Shown here in pieces: positions 1-8,591 of a DNA stretch of 64,000 bases (position 1 is the stretch's first letter; each line of letters starts with the position of its first letter). Origin of the DNA: JANMJD01 sp963847945 (lineage in GTDB: Bacteria > Actinomycetota > Acidimicrobiia > Acidimicrobiales > Ilumatobacteraceae). Where the stretch lies: NCBI GenBank assembly GCA_963847945.1, contig CAWKBX010000009.1, positions 868,001 to 932,000 of the forward strand, in the 5' to 3' direction. Under the pieces are notes generated by a model that saw only the letters and a list, made by a program, of their open reading frames with translations, was not told the DNA's origin and made no database searches. Made by a program: the position numbers and the translations under genes.

Positions 1-1532
1 GACAGGATGATGTCGGCCAGCGACCCGTCCTTGGCCAGCTCTTCCAGTGACTTGCGCTGATCACCCTTGTACGTGTTACGCGGCTTGCCCTTGATCGCCA
101 ACACGGCTTGCGACTTCGGGTCGCGGGCGTCGACCGCGGTACCACCGGCGGAGTCGCCTTCAACGATCCATACTTCCGACTGGGCGTCGGACGCCTGACC
201 GCTGCGGTCGCGCAGCTTGGCCGGCAGCCCGCCACGCGACTTCGAACCACGGGCGGTCACCGTCTTGAACGCCTCGGCCTCCTTGTCAGACTTGAGCCGC
301 AGGCGCATCATCCCGATCACCAGATCGCAGACCCGCTTGGCCTCGACTGGGTGCTCGTCGAGCCACCGTTCGATCGACGGCAGCACCACCTGGCGAACCC
401 TTGCCTGCACCTCGACGGTCAGCAGCTTGCCCTTCTGGTTCCCACCGAATGCCGGTTGCGGATGCATGATCGACACTGCCGCGACGACTCCTGAGAAGAT
501 GTCGCACGTCGAGGGGACGGTCTCTTTCTCCTTGAGGAATCCGCGGTCGGTGATGTACTTCTGCACCCCTTCGGTCAGCGCGGCACGGAAGCCTTGGACG
601 TGGGTGCCGCCCTCGGTGGTGGCGATGCCGTTGGCATATCCGACGACGATGTCACGGTCGTTGTCGGTCCAGGCGAGGGCGAACGAGGCGTGGGTCGGGG
701 CGACTTCGCCCTCACCGAAGATGACCGGCGATACCTGCTCGGCGTCGCCGCACACATCGGCGACGAGGTCGGCGACGCCGTTCTCGGAACGCCATTCTTC
801 GGTGGTTTTCTCGGCTCCACGCTCATCCACCAGGACGAACGCGAGACCCGGGTTGATGTACGACTTCTGACGGAACCGCTCGGCGACCAGGTCACGGTCC
901 CACGGAGCTTTGGTCAGTGCCACACCATGGGAGTCGTGGAACAACCGGACCGTCGGCCAGAAGCGGATCGTCGTGCCGCGCAGCGTCTTGCCATCGGGAC
1001 CACGCGGTGCCTTGCCGACCAGCGCCACCGGGCCGGTGGGGGTCGAGGGGTGCTCGGTACCGTCGCGGTCGCGACGGCACTCGTAGGTCTGCACGTACTT
1101 GTTGCCGTCTTGGCACACCTCGGCGGTCGCCTTGTCGGACAGGGCGATCGTCACCGACATGCCGACACCGTGAAGCCCGCCGGACACCTTGTAGCCGTTG
1201 CCGCCGAACTTGCCACCGGCGTTGAGTTCGGTCATCACCACTTCGAGCGCGGAACGACCTTTGTGCGGGCCCTTCTCCATCGGCCCGATCGGGATGCCGC
1301 GACCGAAGTCCTGAACGGTGACCGAGCCGTCGGGATGCAGCGTGGTGATGATCCGGTCGCCGAAACCGGCCATGGCCTCGTCAACCGAGTTGTCGACGAT
1401 CTCCCAGATCTCGTGGTGCATCGCCCGGATATCGATGCCCCCGAAGTACATACCGGGACGCTTCCGCGCCTGCTCAGCCCCGGTGAGGGCCTCGATATCA
1501 GCTGCGGAATATGTGGTGTCGACGGCCGCCAT
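1..1532 (-). CDS. Type IIA DNA topoisomerase subunit B (GyrB/ParE family), 3' end beyond window
   Basis: ATPase/TOPRIM subunit of a gyrase or topoisomerase IV; about 510 residues are visible and the C-terminus lies before base 1. In order: the RKRPGMYFG segment (residues 23-31), GHKL N-box EIVDNSVDEA (44-53), GRGIP (77-81), the GGLHGVG ATP-lid glycine loop (about 115), and TOPRIM EGDSAGG (about 457). The residue before GRGIP is Phe (DFGRGIP) where gyrases usually have Asn. ATG at 1532 puts the RKRPG motif at the usual distance; an in-frame ATG at 1613 would add 27 residues without family character. Whether this is the housekeeping gyrB or a paralogue cannot be decided here. Confidence 0.9.
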   Translation of the reverse strand, partial: MAAVDTTYSAADIEALTGAEQARKRPGMYFGGIDIRAMHHEIWEIVDNSVDEAMAGFGDRIITTLHPDGSVTVQDFGRGIPIGPMEKGPHKGRSALEVVMTELNAGGKFGGNGYKVSGGLHGVGMSVTIALSDKATAEVCQDGNKYVQTYECRRDRDGTEHPSTPTGPVALVGKAPRGPDGKTLRGTTIRFWPTVRLFHDSHGVALTKAPWDRDLVAERFRQKSYINPGLAFVLVDERGAEKTTEEWRSENGVADLVADVCGDAEQVSPVIFGEGEVAPTHASFALAWTDNDRDIVVGYANGIATTEGGTHVQGFRAALTEGVQKYITDRGFLKEKETVPSTCDIFSGVVAAVSIMHPQPAFGGNQKGKLLTVEVQARVRQVVLPSIERWLDEHPVEAKRVCDLVIGMMRLRLKSDKEAEAFKTVTARGSKSRGGLPAKLRDRSGQASDAQSEVWIVEGDSAGGTAVDARDPKSQAVLAIKGKPRNTYKGDQRKSLEELAKDGSLADIIL

Positions 1533-1701
1533 CAGGCTGCCATTCTCGCGGTCGGACGGCCAGAACTGGTGGACCGTCGGTGTCGCGTCACGGCGACACA
1601 GTGAACCGGTCATCACCGCCGGACCAAACTCCGGTCGAACAATTGTTCGTATTTTCTTCGCCTTGAGGTGAGCCAGAACCGACCCACCTCAAAGAGTGCC
1701 C

Positions 1702-2061
1702 TCAGCGGTAGACGACGAAGACCTTGCGCAGGGTTTCGTGGACGGTCCACGTGCCGCACCAGCCCATCTCGAACACCGCGCTCGACCCGGCGGTGAGCTC
1801 GACGCCTTCCTCACCATCGCGCTCGACCGTCATCCGACCCGACAGGACGTAGATGATCTCGCCGCGGGTGAGGAACTCCCAGCGCGAGGCGCCCGGCTCG
1901 CACTCCCACGTTCCCGAGACGATCGTGTCACTCTCGCTCGTGAAGAACACCTGGCTGCGGGTCATGATCTCGCCCGACAACGGCTCGGCCGACGGCTGGC
2001 CCAACGGCCGCTCGGTCAACTCGGCGGCGGGGATCTCGGCGGCTCGGTAGGCAATCGTCAC
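1702..2061 (-). CDS. Small cupin-domain protein (cupin_3-like)
   Basis: A 119-residue single-cupin protein of the type related to the ureidoglycine aminohydrolase/EutQ cupins. Visible: WEFLTRGEIIYVLSGRMTV followed by a second beta-strand set ending GMWCGTW-like aromatic residues (written GWCGTWTVHE in the protein). GTG at 2061 has a GAGG ribosome site about 7 bases upstream; the open frame continues upstream to 2208 but that extension is not cupin-like. It is divergent from the P450 at 2173, with 111 bases between the starts, so a shared control region is plausible. Substrate unknown. Confidence 0.75.
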   Translation of the reverse strand: MTIAYRAAEIPAAELTERPLGQPSAEPLSGEIMTRSQVFFTSESDTIVSGTWECEPGASRWEFLTRGEIIYVLSGRMTVERDGEEGVELTAGSSAVFEMGWCGTWTVHETLRKVFVVYR

Positions 2062-2172
2062 GGTGAACCTCGTTGTTGGTTGGCGGACCGACGACGCTAT
2101 CGAACATCGCGCCAGACGTCTGTCGACCGTTGCCCGCGAAACGCCGCACAACCGACCGCTAACTTTCCGACG

Positions 2173-3288
2173 ATGACCACACTCGGCGATTCGATCACGC
2201 TCGAACAACTTGAGGACGATCCGTATCCGACGTTGGCGGCGTTACGACGCGAGGAATCCGTGGTGTTCGCATCGCAGCTCGACATGTGGTTGATCACCCG
2301 GTGGCACGACGTGGTGATGGTCAACGAACGCGCCGACCTGTTCACCTCGGCGACCGAACCGAGTTGGCTGAACACCGTGTTGGGGGTCAACATGCTCGGC
2401 TCCGACGGCTCCGCGCATCGCCGCATGAAGGATGCCCTGCAACCGTCGTTCGCGCCGACCGCGACGAGCGGATGGGTGGCCGACCGGCTTCCGCAGATCT
2501 GCGACGAGTTGATCGACGCCTTCGATCCGGCCGGCACCGATCTGATGACGGCTTATGCCGAGCCGATCGCCGTGCGGGCGTTGCAGGACGCGCTGAATTG
2601 GGACAACGCCACCTGGCAACAGATCGCCAGGTGGACCCGGGGCGTGTGCACCGGGCTGGCCAACTTCGCCAACGATCCCGAATTGGCCCACGTCGCCGCC
2701 GTCGCCAAGGAGGAGTCAGGAGCATCGATCCGCGAGCGGGTGCTCCCCAACCTGGCCCACACCGGGCTCGGCGCGGACGAGATTGTCAACAACATCCGGC
2801 TATGTATGTCGGGTGGGATCAACGAACCACGCGACGGCATCGCGCTCACGGTCTGGGCGCTGCTCAACCATCCCGACGCGCTCGCCGCCTGCCGCAAGGA
2901 TGGGGGCCTGTGGCGCAATGCCTGTGAGGAACTCTTCCGCTGGATCTCCCCGGTCGCGACCGCGACCCGCCAGACCACCGCCGCGGTCGAACTCGGCGGC
3001 GTCACCATTCCGGCGGGGGCGATCGTTGCCGGTGTACTCAGCTCGGCGAATCGCGACGAGCGTCGCTGGGCAAACCCCGATCGCTACGACATCCGTCGAC
3101 GGGAAGGTCCTCATCTGGCGTTCGCCTCGGGTGCTCATGTGTGCCTCGGCGCGTGGCTCGGCCGAGCGACGGTGCGAGTCGCCGTCCACCATCTGTTCGA
3201 ACGGTTACCGCACCTGCATCTGGCCGACAACGTGACGATTCGAGGCTTCGAATTCCGGGGACCGACCAGCCTCAACGTCGGCTGGTAA
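2173..3288 (+). CDS. Cytochrome P450
   Basis: Heme-thiolate monooxygenase, 371 residues, soluble bacterial class. Seen: K-helix ExxR in EELFR (about 252-256) and the heme-binding loop FASGAHVCLG (about 316-325) with the cysteine ligand. The I-helix reads SGGINEPRDG (about 212-221) instead of the common AGxDT/AGxET, so the acid-alcohol pair used for proton delivery is missing or shifted. The open frame extends back to 1696, but ATG at 2173 starts where P450 similarity begins. No ferredoxin or reductase gene is adjacent. Substrate unknown. Confidence 0.93.
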   Translation: MTTLGDSITLEQLEDDPYPTLAALRREESVVFASQLDMWLITRWHDVVMVNERADLFTSATEPSWLNTVLGVNMLGSDGSAHRRMKDALQPSFAPTATSGWVADRLPQICDELIDAFDPAGTDLMTAYAEPIAVRALQDALNWDNATWQQIARWTRGVCTGLANFANDPELAHVAAVAKEESGASIRERVLPNLAHTGLGADEIVNNIRLCMSGGINEPRDGIALTVWALLNHPDALAACRKDGGLWRNACEELFRWISPVATATRQTTAAVELGGVTIPAGAIVAGVLSSANRDERRWANPDRYDIRRREGPHLAFASGAHVCLGAWLGRATVRVAVHHLFERLPHLHLADNVTIRGFEFRGPTSLNVGW

Positions 3289-3328
3289 CCCGCCGCCGGC
3301 GCATCACTGATCGCCCGCCCGGGTCGTC

Positions 3329-4273
3329 TCAGCCCACCGGGTCGATCCGCTGGTAGCTGTTCTGGAAGTCGTCCTGAATGACGGTGGCGACGCCATCGGT
3401 ATCGAACACCTCGAGGTCGGCCTCGAGCGTGCGAGTGGTGAACGTCCACCCGGCCGGTGGTTGCAGAACGTCGCCGAGGGCCGCGAGGCGGTCGATCGTC
3501 ATCGTCGGATCGATCTGCTGGGAGTACGACTGCATCACGTACACCTGGCCGGTCGGGTCGGTGAGCTCGTAGACCTCGCTCCCGGCCGTGAACCGGAAGA
3601 CGGTGTCACGGGCGACCGGTCGCTCGGTGTACGGCGTCTGTTGCGGCAGCGTCAAGCCGAGATCGACGGTGGCAGCACGGAACATCTCGATCGCTCCGAA
3701 CGTCGTGACCGGTGCGGTGAGCTGCACGGTGGCGTCGATCTCGTCGAGTGTCCAGTAACGCGGCCCGTTCAACAGGGCGAGGACCACCCCACGATCCTTG
3801 GCGATCGCGCCACCGTCGAGCGCCTCCCAATCGGCTTGCGGACAGTCCCCATAGCCCATCGTGTTCCACACCTCGGCCGCGAACAGGCCGTCGGTCTGGC
3901 TGAGCAGCAGCACCTCGCAGTAGCGGACATTACGCAACCCATCGGGATACGCCCGAGGTGCCGCAGTGGTGTCCACGGTCGTCGGCAGAGGAGCGTCGGT
4001 CGTCGAAGGAACCGTGCTCGACGGAACCGACGTTGTCGTCGGAGTTGTCGTTGCAAGTGGTGGAGGCGCGGCCCCGGTCGCGACAACCGCCTCGCCGGCG
4101 GTTGCCGGCGGAGCCGATGAACCCGATGAGCTACAAGCGCCGACGGCCAGTAGGCAGAGGCCTACTAGCGCCGGGAGGCGGCCGGCCAGCGAGCGACGAC
4201 GACCAGTCGACGCCGGAAGGCAGTCGGACACTGAGGGACGACGACCAGTCGACGCGGGATGGCGGCCGGTCAT
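3329..4273 (-). CDS. Uncharacterised secreted lipoprotein
   Basis: A 314-residue protein with a long basic N-region, a hydrophobic stretch and a lipobox ending V-G-A-C47, then a Ser/Thr/Pro linker rich in TTT and TVPST (about 60-110) and a globular C-terminal domain containing RYCEVLLL and FAAEVWNTMGYGDCP. I do not recognise the domain. Start ATG 4273 overlaps the stop of the upstream hydrolase (ATGA), so the two are probably translationally coupled. The N-region carries a repeated ASTGRR segment, reflected in a DNA direct repeat. Confidence 0.7.
   Translation of the reverse strand: MTGRHPASTGRRPSVSDCLPASTGRRRSLAGRLPALVGLCLLAVGACSSSGSSAPPATAGEAVVATGAAPPPLATTTPTTTSVPSSTVPSTTDAPLPTTVDTTAAPRAYPDGLRNVRYCEVLLLSQTDGLFAAEVWNTMGYGDCPQADWEALDGGAIAKDRGVVLALLNGPRYWTLDEIDATVQLTAPVTTFGAIEMFRAATVDLGLTLPQQTPYTERPVARDTVFRFTAGSEVYELTDPTGQVYVMQSYSQQIDPTMTIDRLAALGDVLQPPAGWTFTTRTLEADLEVFDTDGVATVIQDDFQNSYQRIDPVG
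4195..4255. repeat. In-frame 19-bp direct repeat in lipoprotein N-region
   Basis: GACGACGACCAGTCGACGC occurs identically at 4195-4213 and 4237-4255, a spacing of 42 bp (14 codons). It encodes the repeated ASTGRR peptide of the lipoprotein's N-terminal extension, consistent with an internal duplication. Confidence 0.85.
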
Positions 4274-4938
4274 GATGGCAGGCCGGCGACGAAGTCGGCG
4301 ATGATCCGCGACACCTCATCGGCGTGCGACGACTCATGCATCGCGTGTTCCCCACCCTCGATGGTGATCAGCCGGGCGTTGGGCATCTTTCGTTCCAGGT
4401 ACTGCCCCGACGAGGTGTACTCCGGGCGATCGGCCGTGCCGGCGAGCACCAGGGTGGGCGTGGCCATTTCGGCCAGGCGATCCATGACCACCGAATCGTG
4501 CTGCAGATTCAACTCCGCGACCTGGACGGGCCGTCCGAACCGGTGGGCGTTGCGCCGCGACCGCTCATTCCACCCCTCCCGCTTCTCGGCATCACGGAAC
4601 CCGGGGCCGGTGTTCAACACGACAATCCCCCGGGCCACACCTGGGCGCGTGGCGACGTGGGCCAGCGCGAGGTATCCGCCGAGCGAATGGCCGACGAGCA
4701 CCGCTGGGGTGAGGATCGAGAGCACCTCGTCGATATCAGCGAGCGCCAAGTCACGGGTATACAACGCCGGATCGTCGGGCATCGGGGAGGACCCGTGACC
4801 GAGCAGGTCGATCGCCACCACGTGATGCGTCGGGGCCAGGCGTTCCATGCACGCCGCCCAGGTCGCCGACGACGATCCCATCCCATGGAGGAAGACCACC
4901 GGCGGTCCCTCCCCTGCCTGTTCCACGTGCAATCGCAT
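4270..4938 (-). CDS. Alpha/beta hydrolase
   Basis: A 222-residue alpha/beta-hydrolase-fold esterase/lipase-like enzyme. Visible: oxyanion region VVFLHGMGSS (14-23), nucleophile elbow GHSLGG with Ser85, and the terminal histidine segment EGGEHAMHE (about 198-206). It is first in a two-gene minus-strand unit with the lipoprotein whose start overlaps its stop. The compact length leaves room for only a small cap. Substrate cannot be inferred. Confidence 0.88.
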   Translation of the reverse strand: MRLHVEQAGEGPPVVFLHGMGSSSATWAACMERLAPTHHVVAIDLLGHGSSPMPDDPALYTRDLALADIDEVLSILTPAVLVGHSLGGYLALAHVATRPGVARGIVVLNTGPGFRDAEKREGWNERSRRNAHRFGRPVQVAELNLQHDSVVMDRLAEMATPTLVLAGTADRPEYTSSGQYLERKMPNARLITIEGGEHAMHESSHADEVSRIIADFVAGLPS

Positions 4939-5117
4939 GAGACTCCTCCACCGGCGCTGCCGACCATGACACCACTCGCTGCCACAGCCTGCAATCCAGC
5001 GGCCGCGCCGGCCAACTCGGACGGTTGCGTCGGCAACCAGGCCCGGCTGACACCTTGGCCCGATTCATCACGACGCCATTCGCCTTGGAGCCGCCGGACC
5101 CGATTCCGGGAGCGCCA

Positions 5118-5134
5118 TCACGCGTAGCGCGTGA
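5118..5134. terminator. Short perfect hairpin downstream of the Rieske gene
   Basis: TCACGCG-TAG-CGCGTGA is a perfect 7-bp inverted repeat with a 3-base loop, 56 bases past the Rieske stop and before the hydrolase start. There is no clear T-run, so terminator function is tentative. Confidence 0.4.
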
Positions 5135-5189
5135 CCCCGCGCCAAGTTTGCATTGCATCGCGCGGGCAGCATCGGGGCGGGCTCGGGGG

Positions 5190-6356
5190 CTATGACGAGA
5201 GGCGGGTGGCGATGTAGCGGTCGAAGTCGTAGACGTTGCGTTCGAGGTATGACAGCGGGGCGCGGGGAAACTGGGGGCCGTCCATGGAGCGGCGGATGCC
5301 TTCGACGACCGGCTGATCCTCGGCGTTGACCAGGTTCAACAGTCGCAACACGTTGGCCACATACGCATCGGGATCAGCCTGGGCAGCGAGCATCTCAGGG
5401 GCGATCGAGACGTCCCAGCGGATGCGGACGTGGTCGGTGCCGAACGGGCTGATCTGCAGGTACCACAGGAAATCGGGCTGCAACTGCATCACGTGGGTCG
5501 GGAACACGGCGCCCAAGACGACGGTGCGGCGATCGTTGCCGACCAAGACCGTGTTGTCGGGGTGGGCGATGTCGGCGCCGCCGTCGTGTTCGACGCGGTG
5601 GAGCGCCCACGCATCGGTCCCGGGGAGCATGCGGGTATCGAGGGTGTTGTCGCCGTTGGCGCCGAAACTCGCTTTATGCACCTTGAACACGTGATATGCG
5701 TCCATGAAGTTCTCGACGAGCAGCTTCCAGTTGGTGGCCCACACGTCAACCTGCTGGTGCACCGGCACGTACTCGGCCATCCGAAACGGGGCGACGACCT
5801 CGGTCAACCCGGCCAACCGCGGCGCAAGCGGCGGAGCCGCATCGGTCGAGGGGTTGACGAAGATGAACCCCTCCCACACCTCGAGGTGCAGCGCAACCAA
5901 ACGATGTTGCGACGGGTCGAACGGTCGGCCATCGGCGTCGACGGTCTGGTTCATGTACGGCCCGCCGACGAGTTGGCCATCGAGGCGGAATACCCAGGCG
6001 TGGTACGGACAGGTGATTCGCGCCTCGTTCCCGCACCCGTCAAGCAACTGCGCGCCCCGATGGATGCAGACATTGTCGAACGCGCCCAACGAACCATCGT
6101 CGCCGCGCAACACGATCACCGAACGGTGATCTGCCACGCCGCCAACGCCGCCAACGCCGCTGGGGATCGAAGCAGTGAGGTAGTCGCCGCGGTGGGGCAG
6201 GTCCGCGGTGCGACCGACACACGTCCACTCGGAGGCGAACAAGGCGCTGCGTTCGGCGGCGAGGACGGCCGGGTCGGTGTAGGCGGCGACGGGCAACATC
6301 CGCCCCGACTCGAACGGCAGCTGGGCGTGTTCGGCCAACTCAGTCCAGATCGACAC
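5190..6356 (-). CDS. Rieske non-heme iron ring-hydroxylating oxygenase, alpha subunit
   Basis: A 388-residue aromatic-ring-hydroxylating-type oxygenase. The N-terminal Rieske centre is complete: Cys97-x-His99 (CIHR) and Cys116-x2-His119 (CPYHAW). The catalytic domain has the mononuclear-iron segment NWKLLVENFMDAYH with Asp219, His222 and His227 in the usual places. The start overlaps the end of the 248-aa gene by 17 bases, so the gene closes a minus-strand run LLM-methyltransferase-unknown-Rieske. No beta subunit, ferredoxin or reductase gene is adjacent. Substrate unknown. Confidence 0.92.
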   Translation of the reverse strand: MSIWTELAEHAQLPFESGRMLPVAAYTDPAVLAAERSALFASEWTCVGRTADLPHRGDYLTASIPSGVGGVGGVADHRSVIVLRGDDGSLGAFDNVCIHRGAQLLDGCGNEARITCPYHAWVFRLDGQLVGGPYMNQTVDADGRPFDPSQHRLVALHLEVWEGFIFVNPSTDAAPPLAPRLAGLTEVVAPFRMAEYVPVHQQVDVWATNWKLLVENFMDAYHVFKVHKASFGANGDNTLDTRMLPGTDAWALHRVEHDGGADIAHPDNTVLVGNDRRTVVLGAVFPTHVMQLQPDFLWYLQISPFGTDHVRIRWDVSIAPEMLAAQADPDAYVANVLRLLNLVNAEDQPVVEGIRRSMDGPQFPRAPLSYLERNVYDFDRYIATRLSS

Positions 6357-7086
6357 CGAACACCTGCCCTTCGCGCCACGGCAGCGTCGACGCCTCGATC
6401 ACGAACCGGTCGGGTGCGTCGGCCGAGGCGCGCCCGAACGAGAACTCGCAATCAAGCAGCGCTTCGATGGCCAAACGGTCACTGCCGGCCGCGTCAATCA
6501 ACTCGTGGAGTCGCGCCGCGCGGGGCACCGGCGTGGGCCGATCGCGCACCAGAATCGCGACCGGCCCGGCGATGTAGCGCCACGAACCCGACGGGGCTTG
6601 CGACATCGTCAGCCGATCGGCCGAGCCGGGGATCAACTGCCACTCCTCGGTGTACGCCCCGGAGGGCGCGCGTTCGATCATCAGAGTCGGGTCGTCGCCC
6701 CACTCCAACCAGCCGGGCTCGGGAAACGCCGACACCGGTTGGAAGGCAATGCCGTAGCCGCGGGTGTGCCATTCGGCCGTCGCCCGGCCAATGCCGTCGG
6801 CCCCGCGGACCACCGGCGTGCAGGTCGTGAATCCGCTGCTCGATTCGGAGTCGGCCAAGGCCCGCAACTCGTCCATCGAGCATTCGCTGAATGCGCTCCG
6901 CGACGACAAGCCAGCGCGGTTCGTCGGGATGCGGATGTCGGCCATGAACGACGGCAACTGCAGCCAGGCGACGAAGGTCGTGTCGTCACGCGTGCCGTCG
7001 GCGAACTCGATCCAGTTGCGTTGCCAACAGCCCCACAGCTCGAGTGGCGTCGGCGCAACGGTCTCGGCGTCTTCAGGATCGGTCAT
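6340..7086 (-). CDS. Conserved-looking protein of unknown function
   Basis: 248 residues, soluble, no signal peptide or membrane helix. Notable are many Trp residues, an N-terminal LWGCWQRNWIEFADG (17-31) followed by WLQLPSFMADIRIP (41-54), an internal WHTRGYG, and a C-terminal Glu/Trp-rich strand pattern suggestive of a beta-barrel. I cannot name the family with confidence. It begins 3 bases after the methyltransferase stop and overlaps the Rieske start, so it is almost certainly cotranscribed and may serve the Rieske enzyme. Confidence 0.75.
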   Translation of the reverse strand: MTDPEDAETVAPTPLELWGCWQRNWIEFADGTRDDTTFVAWLQLPSFMADIRIPTNRAGLSSRSAFSECSMDELRALADSESSSGFTTCTPVVRGADGIGRATAEWHTRGYGIAFQPVSAFPEPGWLEWGDDPTLMIERAPSGAYTEEWQLIPGSADRLTMSQAPSGSWRYIAGPVAILVRDRPTPVPRAARLHELIDAAGSDRLAIEALLDCEFSFGRASADAPDRFVIEASTLPWREGQVFGVDLD

Positions 7087-7089
7087 CGT

Positions 7090-8532
7090 TCAGGCAGGCC
7101 AGAAACCCGGCGTCGCAGTGCGGCAGCGTCCACCCGCATAGGTTGCCAAACGGGCGCGCGCCGCGGGCGAACACAGGTCGATCACGTCGAAAATGGCTTC
7201 GGGCCCGGCGGCCCGCAACGCGGTGTCTGCCTCGGAGGAACGGCCGGGAAGAGCGGTGCTGAGCAGCACCAATGGCACTTCTGGACGTTGCCCGCGCAGA
7301 GCGGCGGCGCGTCCCAACGTGCGCCAGACGGTGTCCATCTTGAGCAGTCCACCGCGGTGGGTTGCGTGCGCGCCGGCAACATCGAAGAACCACGTCGCCC
7401 CGTCGGCGGCGAGCGCCACGAACGGGAGCACCACTCCGGTTTTGCGGATTCGTTCGTCGCGGCCGGTGATGGTCAACCCGGCTTCGATCAACGCCTGCTC
7501 GGCGATCTTCTCGGCCGACAGACCGGCCACCACCATCGCGTCGATGTCGATGGCGGCACGGGTGTCGGCCGGACGGCGGCCGGAACTCCCCCGTGTGACG
7601 GGCGGCGGCTGCGACCCGGCGGTCTCCAACTCGAAGCGCCGCCGGGCAATCTCGACGTAGGCCGGGTCGAGGTCGTAGCCGATGCCGCGCCGGCCGAGCT
7701 TGGCCGCGGCGATCACCGTCGAACCGCTGCCAAGGAACGGGTCGAGGACCAGGTCGTCCTTGTAGGTGTACAGCCGGATCAGTTGTTCGGGGAGTTCGAC
7801 CGGATACGGGGCCGGGTGGCCGACGCGGCGGGCCGACTCGGTCGGCATCGACCACAAGTCGAGCGTCAACGACAGGAAGTCCTCGGTCATCAACGTGTTC
7901 TCGTAGGGCAGGCCGCGATCCTTGCGGTGCTTGAGCGACTGCGCCCGATCGAAGCGACCCTTCGACGCGACGACGACGCGTTCGGTGATGTCGCGCAGCA
8001 CCGGATTGGCCGCGCTACGGAACGATCCCCACGCGCATGAACCGCTCGCGCCCTCGCCCTTCTGCCAGATCAACTCGCCGCGTAGTAACAGGCCCAGATC
8101 TTGTTCGAGGATGTGGATGATGTCGGCCGACAGACTGCGGTACGGCTTGCGACCGAGGTTGGCGACATTGACGGCAATCCGGCCGCCCGGCTCAAGCTTG
8201 CGGACGCACTCGGCGAACACGTCGGTGAGCATGCCGAGATACTCGAGGTACGACGAGGGCACGCCCTCGCGTTCCAACTCCTCCTCGTATTGCTTCCCGG
8301 CGAAGTACGGGGGCGAGGTGACCACCAGGGCGACCGAGCCGTCGGCGATCGCGTCCATATGGCGCGAGTCGCCGCACATGAACGGGTTGGTCACCGGCTC
8401 GGGGGGCAGCACCGTGTCGTCGGTCGACAGTTCCGGGGCACGAAACCGCTGGTAGAACGGGGTGGCGTCGTGGCCCTCGCGTGCACCGACGCCGAAGTTC
8501 GACGTCGTGGTGGACTTACGTCGCTCGGCCAT
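7090..8532 (-). CDS. Site-specific DNA methyltransferase with C-terminal extension
   Basis: A 480-residue amino-methyltransferase (N6-adenine or N4-cytosine). Motif IV TSPPYF (72-77) precedes the AdoMet motif I DPFLGSGST (264-272), the beta-class order. ATG at 8532 begins the protein; the frame is open to 9285 but the extra part lies antisense inside the LLM gene. Past about residue 300 is a 180-residue extension containing TWFFDVAGAHATHRGG, DTVWRTLGRAAALRG and PLVLLSTALPG, apparently a folded domain, possibly nuclease-like or a target-recognition region. No restriction endonuclease gene is adjacent, so it looks like an orphan methyltransferase. Confidence 0.9.
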   Translation of the reverse strand: MAERRKSTTTSNFGVGAREGHDATPFYQRFRAPELSTDDTVLPPEPVTNPFMCGDSRHMDAIADGSVALVVTSPPYFAGKQYEEELEREGVPSSYLEYLGMLTDVFAECVRKLEPGGRIAVNVANLGRKPYRSLSADIIHILEQDLGLLLRGELIWQKGEGASGSCAWGSFRSAANPVLRDITERVVVASKGRFDRAQSLKHRKDRGLPYENTLMTEDFLSLTLDLWSMPTESARRVGHPAPYPVELPEQLIRLYTYKDDLVLDPFLGSGSTVIAAAKLGRRGIGYDLDPAYVEIARRRFELETAGSQPPPVTRGSSGRRPADTRAAIDIDAMVVAGLSAEKIAEQALIEAGLTITGRDERIRKTGVVLPFVALAADGATWFFDVAGAHATHRGGLLKMDTVWRTLGRAAALRGQRPEVPLVLLSTALPGRSSEADTALRAAGPEAIFDVIDLCSPAARARLATYAGGRCRTATPGFWPA

Positions 8533-8575
8533 TGTCGAGCAAGAGTACGACCCCGAGCCGAGCGAGAGGGGGATA

Positions 8576-8590
8576 CGCGCGCTCCGCGCG
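8576..8590. terminator. Short GC hairpin between LLM and methyltransferase genes
   Basis: CGCGCG-CTC-CGCGCG gives a 6-bp stem with a 3-base loop in the 59-base gap between the LLM stop and the methyltransferase start. No T-run; it might be an attenuator or mRNA-processing stem. Confidence 0.3.
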
Positions 8591-8591
8591 A

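Noticed and set aside
1696..2172. Plus-strand extension of the P450 frame
   Set aside because: No P450 similarity before ATG 2173 and it overlaps the cupin gene on the other strand.
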